Shown in pieces: positions 13,827-23,159 of a stretch of 64,000 nt of DNA. A model generated the notes under the pieces. It was not told the DNA's origin and searched no databases. It saw nothing but the letters and a program-made list of their open reading frames with translations. Position 1 is the stretch's first letter. The number at the start of each line of letters is the position of its first letter. This DNA comes from Rugalucina vietnamica (Eukaryota; Mollusca; Bivalvia; Lucinida; Lucinidae). The translations under genes and the position numbers were made by a program. The stretch is taken from contig OZ024879.1 in the NCBI GenBank assembly GCA_964017185.1, positions 28,802,956 through 28,866,955 on the forward strand, given 5' to 3'.

Positions 13827-14124
13827 GTGAGGTCAATTACGTACGTTTGGCTTTAAGTGAAGAACAAATACTTAACGTATCAAGGAAACTGTATTAGCCA
13901 ACAATTCATCAAACAAATCTTTTTGAATATATATTGTTTATCGTGTTAACATAGGCCGTATTTCCTTATTTACATGTATAGTGATGCGTTTTCAAATTCC
14001 TTTATATACATGGGTAAGACAACTCCGGTCTGGCAGTTGTCATTATAAATCCCACCGCTGCCATCAAAAGTTACACAGGCTGAACCAAGTCACAGCTAAT
14101 CAGCGTCGGTGGAAAGAATAATAA
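13646..14124. other. Array flank with a 31-A run; no gene seen
   Basis: AT-rich sequence directly after the satellite. It contains an uninterrupted A tract at 13794-13824 and no convincing reading frame, splice pattern or RNA gene. The A tract could be the tail of an old retroposon, but I see no recognisable body. Confidence 0.6.
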
Positions 14125-14454
14125 TATTTTTATGTTTTCTTGTTACTCCCGTCAATCGATTTCTGATTATTCTTGGGAAGTTTACATTGTATACACTCCG
14201 GTGTGTTTGCAGGAATGGCGGCAGGCCTACATACATAAGGATAGAACCTGTGTAGGATCTTTAACCTGCACAGGGGATAACAGTCCCTGCACATGGGGCC
14301 TCCAGTTAACGTCCCGAACCGAAGGACGGCGCACTGTATCATGTCATACCTGCAAGTGATACGAAGGGAAGCCAGTTCGGACCAACAAATTTTCCTCGCC
14401 GCAGGCGGAGTTCGAGCACAAGAAGCCAGTGCGCTAACAACTCGGCTATATCAC

Positions 14455-14455
<1 letters not shown>
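14125..14455 (-). mobile_element. tRNA-derived SINE (minus orientation)
   Basis: Read on the minus strand it starts with a tRNA-like head ('tagccgag' A-box-like motif and a degenerate B box). The body is shared almost throughout with the plus-strand SINE at 21691-22025 (e.g. 'cgggacgttaactggaggcc' and 'gtgcaggttaaagatcc'), and the A-rich tail lies at the 14125 side. The two copies define one family with a ~330-bp consensus. Confidence 0.85.

Positions 14456-14486
<31 letters not shown>
14455..14486. repeat. (TAA)n microsatellite
   Basis: About ten perfect TAA units next to the head end of the inverted SINE. Confidence 0.95.
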
Positions 14487-14488
<2 letters not shown>

Positions 14489-15080
14489 ATGTTATAATAA
14501 TAATGAATATGATGCGGATTAACGCATGTCACCATCACGCAGTATAGTTGGTGTTGCATTTATACTCTACCTTTGACGGCTGATGTATTCTGGCGGCTGT
14601 GGAAAGTGTGCCAACTTCAGCTCGGTCATTTAGACTTACACTGGTTCAAATCGATAAAACTGAACTTGGCCGCCGGAAGTTCATCACATTTTCAAATCGA
14701 AAGTGAAAGTGGGACTGGCCTCAATAAAATTTTATGATCTGTGAGAGCGTGACTTTGAATAGAAAAGATAAAACATCGCCAGGTAAATGTGATGAAACGA
14801 AGTCATTCGGCACTGGCAAGAAACTCTATCATTGTGGCAAAGGTATGTTCGTTTTTCAAACATGTTGCAAGCAAGCGGAACTTTAACTTTTTCCTGAAAT
14901 CGCTTGTTTTGGCTGTCATTTCGAGTGTAACTAGTAGGCGACCTCTTAACTTGAAACAAATTAAAAGAGGGCATATTTGTACATGTAATCTAGAAAATCG
15001 GGTCTTGGCTTTAGGTTGGTGTTTGTGCATTTGAAACGGTTAATTAAATATTAAAAATGATTTTCGTTGAAGTGAATTTT
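14487..15080. other. Unassigned stretch
   Basis: No recognisable gene, RNA or repeat. Overlapping 60-85 codon frames exist on both strands around 14730-15034 but show no domain, no splice-site logic and no second copy in the window. Confidence 0.5.
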
Positions 15081-15796
15081 AATATGAAATAGGCACACCT
15101 AATGGGCAACCAACCAATTTATCAGGATACCGCACGCTTGAATTTTGTTTGTTTTGTTCCTTAACCAAATGAACAACTTTGGTCAATGGTCATATCTGTG
15201 CATCAAACCGTAACTTAGATGCCTTTACTTACAAAAACGTATGGCTCTCATCATTAAACTGTATGCAAAATGCCAGGACTTTCAAACTGGTTTACATGAC
15301 CAGATTACGGATATGCATCATATGCACCAGAAGAAGTATTCAACAAGGCATCAATAAATGTATTATTAAATAACCAGTCTGCAATTCTATCGTGTTGTAA
15401 ATTGAGCCTATACACCACCAGGCCTCCCATTTATTTTACTTCCCATTTTAAATTCGTTAAGCCATGTTTCAGTTTTGTTAGCATTCAGGCTGAACAGTAC
15501 AGTCAACCATTTTTCATTATTACAAGACAGGCCACATTGTTTGGCTACTTGATGGTTACAAAAGCATTGTTCAACAACACATCCTAGTACGTATGTCTTA
15601 GGAGCAGGATTTGAACTACAACCTTTCTATCGAGCTACATGTACAAGTACATGTAGTCAATATAATGGAAATGATTTTGGTTTAAATATCTGGCACAGAG
15701 TCACATGTACAAACTATATATAAACACAGCAAGTATATGGGTGTGTAGAATTTATTCTTTTAAAATGAATATCATTTCCTATAACATTTACAATTT

Positions 15797-16027
15797 GAGC
15801 CACATCATGAGAAAAACAGGATTTTTGCAAATGCGAAAACAAAGCCGCAAATCAGCTGAGTAGTAACTGTACATCTGATAAGCGCCCTTGTTTTCGCTAC
15901 ACATATAGTACAATTCTTTTCTACTTAAACTTTCAAGCTTCTTTCCTTTTCCTGTGACTGAACAGACCGGTATGTGTAAGACCTGGTCGGAAACCCTGAA
16001 GACCAATTTTCTGGTGTCATGGCTCAT
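15797..16027. mobile_element. MITE-A copy (in duplicated block 1)
   Basis: About 230-bp element with terminal inverted repeats ('gagccacatcatgagaaaaa' against 'tctggtgtcatggctcat') and an internal hairpin around 'gcgaaaacaaag' / 'ttgttttcgc'. Same family as the copies in the DENND3 introns. Confidence 0.85.
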
Positions 16028-16991
16028 TTAATAGTCTATTACATTTCTGAAATATTTTAATTAACAGAACTCCTATATGGAAAATGTTGCCAAGCATTTT
16101 TCAGTTCTAATGTCTCACTTCTCTAACTAAGATTCTTGAAATTGAGTTTTAATATTTAAGTGACACCTTCACAGGTCTGTACAATTTAATAAATATATAG
16201 TGCATTTTCTTAAGCTAAAACAGACAACTTTCACATGAAAAGTAGAATCTACAATCTGGAAAGTCTCAAAGGAAATCAGAAGTCGTTAGATGGTATTCTA
16301 ACTTTTACTAAGAATATTTGAAAAACAGTAAAGTAGTTTGATGATTCAACTACAGGTAGTAATTGCGCTTTGACAAAACAGAATCCTAAATGAATGAACT
16401 TGCTGGCAAGATGGGGAGTTTCAGAATTGAATCTAAATCAGTCCATAATGTTTATGCTGACTGAGCATTTCTCTGGTAATGTGTTAACAATGTTCGAGTT
16501 TCCATGGTCAATGATGCATTTGACACTGGTCAATACTGTATTCCCACTTCAAAGATCAAACCGTAAATAAATCTGAAACAGATTTAAACACCTCTAATAA
16601 ATTACATGAAACCTTGCCAAGGAAAATGCCTCAACTTCTATAAAAGTAGAGTGTAAAGTGCATATAAATTCACTCTATATTCTGTAAAAGATTTCCTATT
16701 TTAGCAATTAAGATGGATATTCCAAAACTTTAGACTATGATTAAGTTTTAAATCATAGATGTATAAGTACAAATTTATTAGATGCATATTTGCTTGACTT
16801 AATGTTTTACATTCGCAGACAATTGCTGCTCAGCTGTGTTATTAGGATGGTCAGATATATACAAATCAATCTGAGGCAGTTATTACCATCCTGTATACCT
16901 GTGATTCTTACAGTGCAGACTGATGCAGCATTTCACGACACATGACAAGCAGCCCAGTGATTGGAAGCTAAATAATCCATTGGGATTCAAC

Positions 16992-17273
16992 CTACAGCAA
17001 AGAGGTCATTGTCTGTCTGTAGGTATATGCTTCACCGTAAGTTGCACTCAAATCAATCTGGCTTCCAAACACTACACTCCATTTTGTCATGATGGAATGT
17101 TGCATCAATCTGTGCTTAAGAAATTTGGTTGCATCACGGATATACAGGGCTTTACCAGTATTCTTTTTACTGACATCTGTTCTTGGATCATGGGGAAGCA
17201 GAATATGAGGAAAGAAGAAATGTATAAATATCTTCATGACCAAATCTTCATGAATAACCATACTGTACTTCAA
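16992..17273 (-). other. Unexplained minus-strand open frame, possible exon remnant
   Basis: The minus strand reads through about 90 codons ending at TAG (16992-16994). An AG near 17186 could act as an acceptor for a shorter 3'-terminal exon. I recognise no family. In the second copy of the block (about 50270-50470) the 3' part stays open, but a 2-base indel breaks the frame upstream, so if it was ever coding, that copy is dead. It may be chance. Confidence 0.2.
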
Positions 17274-18317
17274 CCAAGCATCCTTAAAACATACCTTTTT
17301 AGCTATTCACCTAGTTCAAAAACAGCAACAGGGAAATGTATCTGATATTGTTTTCCAACTGCATTCCTCGATCCCTAAAAAGTTCAACACAAATTTTGAA
17401 AATCAGTTGACAAAATCATAACATTATAGTACTGAACAGCAGTGTTAACCCTTCATTTTACATGCACTGGTGGGAGGTACTTCAAAAATTTAAAAATCAA
17501 TTATTTCAGCAAATATGGGACTTCTGTTGTGAGAAACATTCCATCTAATTTTCAGGATGGAGCCTAATTCAAGAATATTTTTGGAAATAAAATTTTGAAT
17601 TTGTGAACACAGTTTGAAAACTTTTGCATTCATCAAAACATTTGGAAAGCAAATTTTATGCATGTCAATCACTAAATTTTATTCTACTCTGGAAAAATGT
17701 TATGATAGTTTCCAGAGGAGGGTTTAGGGAAAGAGGGTCATATAAGGAGCACTTACCTATGAAATTATGACGTACAATAACAGAAATTAATGCCCCTCCT
17801 GGTCCAAAGGTCACAGTCCAGGACAGCACCGTGAATATCTACAGTTGCTGAAAATAATAATAATCAACTTATTATGATCTACATATTGAATCTATAGATT
17901 GAATTTCTACATCAAGTTTGCTTATCCTAGTTACTTCAGTTTTGTGTTCATAAGGACAAGCAATAGGTTGAAGAATGTTTGTGTTCATTGTAGTTTGGCA
18001 ATTTATAAACCTGTTTTTCAAAATTTCCTGATTTTGACTTAAATTGAAAAATTGCCTGACTGATGTCAAAAATCCCTGACAATTCCTAGCTTGGCTTTGA
18101 AAAAAGTGATTTCTCTCTGACTTTTTCCCTGACCATGGACACCCTGAATAAGTATTTGCAACAAAGACAGAAATTTTATTTGTCTTACCCAAGGCTAATT
18201 TAGAACACCTCAATGACCATGGAATCATGACCACACTGCTGGTTTTTCACCTGAAAATAAATCAGTACATGTATACAGTTCAAAGAAACAGTAAAACTTA
18301 TTCAAATGAAAGTGTTC

Positions 18318-18551
18318 TTTTTTTTTTTTTTCTTCTGAGACAGTTAAACGTCCCTTTCAAGATTATTTCAGCTCATATGAGACGGTCCAATCAATAGGTG
18401 GGGTGAAAACGGGAGAACCTCCGAGAAAAACCACCTGGCACACCCGCAAGCAGAACTTGGCTTGTCTCACATGTGGCCAGAGCGGGGCTCAAACCCACAT
18501 CAGACACAGCGGTGAAATGATCGAGTGATTAAGAAACACGGGGCCACCTCA
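18318..18551 (-). mobile_element. tRNA-derived SINE, family 2 (minus orientation)
   Basis: T-run at 18318-18331 is the tail. The body contains 'cagctcatatgagacgg' and the tRNA-like promoter lies near 18490-18545 on the minus strand. A sister copy lies in the duplicated block at about 54091-54325. Confidence 0.75.
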
Positions 18552-18639
18552 AATGAAAGTGACCATAGTGTCAGACAATAGAGTATTGGCAGAACAATTT
18601 CATATGAAAAGTGGTTCATATTAATCTTGTCAACTATTT

Positions 18640-18845
18640 TTTCCATTACTGCTCTTAATCATTCCTTTGTCTCACCAGTTGATGTGGGTTCAAGCCCTCT
18701 TTGCCTTGGGTAGTGTGCTTAAGGGTGTACAAAGTATTTTGTCTTAGAGTACTTCAGTTTTCGCCCCGCCTACTGATATGACCATCTCATATGAGCTGAA
18801 GGAATCTTGAAAGGGCGTAAAAAGTAGGTTTAGAAAAAGAGAACA
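18640..18845 (+). mobile_element. SINE family 2 copy (plus orientation)
   Basis: Carries 'gtgggttcaagcc' (B-box-like) and the family body ('ttttcgccccgcctactg', 'catctcatatgagctga') ending in an A-rich tail. It lies in the opposite orientation to the copy at 18318-18551, giving a loose inverted pair that is repeated at 54420-54612. Confidence 0.7.
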
Positions 18846-19242
18846 AGTTTCACTATCCATGATGTTCTTGAACATTTATGATTTAATTAAGTTCAGACAG
18901 GCAAGCTCTTTGACCAAGTGGTAGGGGTCTTCAATTTCCTGGGATCAATACTATTGTAAAAGTTCTGGGATGTTATGCAATATTTCGATTATTTGCAAGA
19001 TACTAACAATATTCATGAGACATTTGTAAAAGTGCCTCAATCTCACTACATTCACAATAAGGTTGTTAAGTTGTTTTGTCACAAGATAGACAAAAAAAAA
19101 AAAAAATTACCCAATTATTTTCAAAACTTGAAACAGTTTTGCATCAATTAGATGTTTGCAAAAGTGTCATAGAAGCCAAGCATACTTTTGATTTACTAAG
19201 ATTTGCATTTAATTGTGTAACCAGAACTTTGAAATATTGGGG

Positions 19243-19345
19243 GCGGCCCTAGTGGCCGAGTGGTTAAGAGCGCTGATATTTTATTACGGCACTTGACCAT
19301 TCAAGCATCTCACTGCTGTGTCTGGTGTGGGTTTGAAGAAAAAAA
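19243..19345 (+). mobile_element. tRNA-like SINE head fragment
   Basis: 'ggccctagtggccgagtggt' has a good A box and is followed by 'gtgtgggtttga' near the B-box position, then an A-rich stretch. It is too short and diverged for a functional tRNA gene. Duplicate at 55032-55145. Confidence 0.65.
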
Positions 19346-19352
19346 AAGATAA

Positions 19353-19578
19353 ACATTTCATCCGAAAAGCTTTGATGTTTTTTTTTATTTTTGCTCAAAT
19401 CATAGATTGTGGGTACACATTAGAACCGCCTCACCGAAGCGGTTCTAATGAGTACCCACAATCTATGTTTGGGAGCAAAAATAAGAAAAATAGGTATGCC
19501 CCTGCATTCCCCAGTTTTTCTATATAAAAGTGGGGTATGAGGGGGTATACTTTTCATGGACATGTTTTCCTGATGATT
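19353..19578. mobile_element. MITE-B copy
   Basis: Palindromic element with the inner stem 'gattgtgggtac' / 'gtacccacaatc', the arms 'ttagaaccgcctc' / 'gcggttctaa', and an outer end 'ggacatgttttcctgatg'. Duplicate at about 55150-55384. Confidence 0.85.
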
Positions 19579-19988
19579 AATTTATTATATAATAAGCAGA
19601 TTTAAAACCGAGACTTTTAACTGTTGTTGTTTAAAAATCACTCCGAATCTATCAGAAATGACATCACAGGGATTTTCCTACCTTTTCAAAACAGGGACCC
19701 GGGACCAATGAATTTGGGAAAAATAATATGTATATCAGTCAAATTGGGAAAATGGATACAAAACAGAACAGGGGATAATATGCATATTTGATGTTAATTT
19801 GAGAATATTTCTCCGAAAAAAATATGTTGAGGGTATGATCTACGTATCCACAACAAATGTACAAGGATTTAATTATTATTTAGGGATTTTTTACCTGAAA
19901 ATTGGGAAATTTTACACATTTTTTCAATTGGGAAAGGGGCCCATAATGGGCCCCAAAAACCAGCCCAGGAAAATCCCTGCATCAGAAT

Positions 19989-20259
19989 AACATGTCCGTG
20001 AAAAGTATATCCCCTTATACCCCACTTTTATACAGTAAAACTGGGGAGTGCAGGGGTATACTTTTTTCTTGCTCCAAAACATAGCTTGTGGGTGCTCGTT
20101 AGAACCGCCTCGCCGAGGCAGTTCAGGCTAACATGTACCCACAATCTATGCCAGTTTTGAGCAAAAATAAGTAAAACATAAAAAATGACGCAATTTTAGA
20201 ATTTTTTACAACAACCAAAAACATTTCTGTATATTGCATGGGCATGTTTTCGTAATGAT
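19989..20259. mobile_element. MITE-B copy with intact terminus
   Basis: Reverse-oriented MITE-B ending in 'tgcatgggcatgttttcg' and starting with 'aacatgtccgtgaaaagt'. The central stem around 'ttagaaccgcctcgccgagg' is well kept. Confidence 0.85.
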
Positions 20260-20369
20260 ACAGGGTCTGTGGTGCGGCTTGTTGGTGAACTGTCTTATCT
20301 CGATTGTTTACAGAAAATGTATTGCTGCATATTGAATTCTGTACAGTAAATTTGGACTGGTTTAGCCTC

Positions 20370-21003
20370 TATCTCACTGGAATGCGACAACTGGAGACTA
20401 GTTCGTGAATAGTTCGCGACTATTTCGCGACAAAGATTGATGATATACACAAATTTCACATTGCAGTCTCATTGAATAGACATTTATGCGACAAATTCGC
20501 GGATTTCGGTCTAATTTTGAAAATAAATCTTGCGACTGTCGCGCAATAGTCACATGACTTTCCCGCGAATGTAGCTTATTTTCATTTTAATTCGTACAAC
20601 AGTCACGCAACATTTGTGCGAGTGTCGCATGACATTTGTACGAATGTCGCTTAGTTTTATTTTCTCGCCAGATTGTTGTGAGAGTTTCGCATGTTTTCTT
20701 AAGACTGTCGCGCAACTGTCGTGAGACACTCGCAGGACATTTGTACAAGTGTCGCGAAAATTTTGCATTGTAAAATTTAATTTGCCAAAATTTCGCGGCG
20801 ACAGGTTCGCGACACTTTCACAACATTCTTGCGAAATATTTTGGTTAAAAAATTCGCATAAAATTTTAAAGCATGTATAAAACATTCGCGACCAGTTCGC
20901 GACAAGCTCGTGACACATGAAAATTCACACGACTGACACTCATGAGACAATCGCACAAATGTCGTGCGAAAGTATGCGACAAAATTCGCATGCCAGTGAG
21001 ATA
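20370..21003. mobile_element. GTCGC-rich non-autonomous inverted-repeat element
   Basis: Terminal inverted repeats 'tatctcactggaatgcgac' and, at the right end, 'cgcatgccagtgagata'. The ~630-bp interior is crowded with GTCGC/GCGAC and TTCGCG words on both strands and has no open frame of note. A diverged copy lies at 55559-56167. The motif clusters may be binding sites for a transposase supplied from elsewhere; family unknown. Confidence 0.75.
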
Positions 21004-21690
21004 CTAGCTTTTCTCGTATCGGATCTTTTTTCAATGTCAGCGATGGACAATCTAGATGTAAAACAAAACCAGCTCAAATTTTACTACATTCAAATTATCT
21101 ATATATCTATCTTCATACATGTATACTGAGTCGATCAATTTCTGATCATCATCTCAGATGGGTGGGTGCTAAATTTTGAATTTAGCAAGTTTGGGAGAAC
21201 ATTCGGGATGGGCCATTAAAACTATTTACAACCTAATTTATAACAGTGGAAAGGTCTGACGACCTTTCCAATTAATGTCTGTAAGCATAATCTGTATCTG
21301 TATAGTAATAGCGGTAGAATCCAATTCTGGCATCTACAACCACGGTGTGTGCGCTATGAAAAGTTAGTAACTTTTATGGACAGCTTGCCGGAAGCTGTTC
21401 ACTGTCTCTGCACGAATTTGACACTCCTCCAGTTGGTTCCAATCACTAACAGTTCTAACGAAGAATGAGTTTTTGAATTGATCTGATTTAGATTCTGGTA
21501 TCTTAAAACACTCTGTGTGGTTTACTGAATATCTTTGTACAAAATTTGTAGTTTGAAAGTCAGAAATAAGATTTACTTCACGTATCCTTTGAGAATGTCG
21601 TCTTACGCTACCCCACCCACCGGTGGCGGTGGTTCGGATTGTTTTTAATCTGTTAAATTTACACCTTCTTTATGTTAGAGATTATGTTAG

Positions 21691-22025
21691 GAAGCGAGAT
21701 AGCCGAGTGGTTAGCGCACTGGCTTCTTGTGCTAGAGGTCCCGGGTTCGATCCCCGCCGGCGGCGAGGAAAATTTGTTGGTCCGAACTTGCTTCCCTTCG
21801 TGTCATTTGCAGGAATGACATGATACAGTGCGCCGTCCTTCGGATCGGGACGTTAACTGGAGGCCCCCTGTGCAGGGACAGTCATCCCCTGTGCAGGTTA
21901 AAGATCCCTACACAGGTTCTATCCTCATGCATGTAGGCTCATCCTGCAAACTCACCGGAGTGTACAATGTACACCTCCCAAGAATAATCAGAAATTGATT
22001 GATGGGAGTAACAGGAAAACAAAAA
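21691..22025 (+). mobile_element. tRNA-derived SINE with intact promoter boxes
   Basis: The head 'gaagcgagatagccgagtgg' contains a pol III A box and 'gggttcgatcccc' near 21743 is a B box. A body of about 250 bp and an A-rich tail ('caaaaacaaaaac') follow. Short flanking repeats (agagattat / agagactat) look like a target-site duplication. The homologous position at about 56560-56575 lacks the element and shows the empty site, so this insertion post-dates the block duplication. Confidence 0.9.
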
Positions 22026-22675
22026 CAAAAACAGAGACTATAATTTTGTTGACAATGTTTAACATGTGCAATGTCCACCTACTCGCAGTAAACAAGGTGC
22101 AGATCCAAATAATCACAGAGGAAACCGAATCAGGTAGTGAAATTTCGAGTCCTTCATCGCTTGACAAAGTTGTCTTTCCTTGAGGCAACTAAACAGCGAA
22201 GTGCTAATCAGCGGTACCAAGTAATGTCATACCGGTTAAGGCTGTTAAACAGGGCTTACCATTGGCTTAAGTCAGCATGAATGAATTAGTTTCATTGAAC
22301 CATTTCCATGCATTTCAGAAGCATATCTCATTTCAACTGTCTCCCGCCATCCAACTAGCAAAGAACGATTTCTGTTGCTATGCAACAACTACGGAGAGAA
22401 TGAACCACAGCTTGTAAGAGGAAAAATAATGATAAAACGAAAGTAAAGAAAAAACATGTTTTGCATTTCAAACGCAGTTTCGAGCGTTTGTATGTTCTTG
22501 TATAATTTTATTTTGAACTATCACAACTCTAGCATAGTTTTATTTGTAAGATTAAATGGATTCGCTTGGCGGAATTCGACTGCGGTAAAATTTTCCGGAA
22601 GTTGAATGACACACAAAAATCGACGTCTTCATACTGCAAAACAGAATAGAACAGAACAGAACTTCTAATCGTAAA

Positions 22676-22733
22676 AGCAACCAACTCCTCGTTGTTGCCG
22701 CTGCGCGGCAACAACTCGGTTGGTTGGTTGCTA
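22676..22733. repeat. Strong hairpin at the block's right end
   Basis: Perfect inner stem 'gttgttgccg' / 'cggcaacaac', with outer arms 'agcaaccaac' and 'ggttggttgct'. The copy at 57184-57241 keeps pairing through matched changes (gccgctgcgcggc here, gtcgctgcgcgac there), a compensatory pair that argues the stem is maintained or was copied as a palindrome. Confidence 0.8.
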
Positions 22734-23159
22734 TTAAGAAGTGTCTCGGCGTCCTGTACCGGACGAATTAGGCTAGCGTCTCCGTGTCCGGCAATGCCAG
22801 ACACCAAGCATGTCCTTTCTGGAATGGCTCCGTGTCCGGCACTAAATTTTCCTTACCATTTTTGGTTGTAAATGATGGCATTATCGTGTTATTTGGAACG
22901 GGATCCAAATAAATTTTGACCATTTATTTTTTGCAACTCGGCATGGTTGGTTGGTTGATATAATTTCCGCCGAACTCGACGCACCTCTTGAAGAGTAGGT
23001 ATAATGTAACGTAAGTCTTGTATTAAGTATGTACAGTTCCAAGTTTAAAATGATGACACATCCACCACCCTATTTTACAACCTAAGAATGTCTTGAAAAA
23101 CCCTGGATTAGCTAAGGTGGACCACGGCTTCCATATTTACAACGTATTGTCTTTAAATT

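Larger units (their letters stand above)
15081..22738 (+). repeat. Large duplicated block, copy 1
   Basis: Collinear with 48350-57241 in the same orientation, with visible substitutions and indels. It begins at 'aatatgaaataggcacacc' and ends at a hairpin followed by 'ggttggttggttgct'. Relative to copy 2 it carries an extra SINE (21691-22025) and lacks the ~2.5-kb insertion found at 50749-53282. It contains a MITE-A, three SINE fragments, two MITE-B copies and a GTCGC-rich element, with no clear gene. Confidence 0.9.

Noticed and set aside
20550..20918. 122-codon minus-strand frame
   Set aside because: It arises from the GTCGC-rich element; the copy at 55688-55993 has a different frame structure.
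21691..21765. Possible tRNA gene from A and B boxes
   Set aside because: The acceptor and anticodon stems do not form a convincing cloverleaf, and the sequence continues into a repeated SINE body with an A-rich tail.
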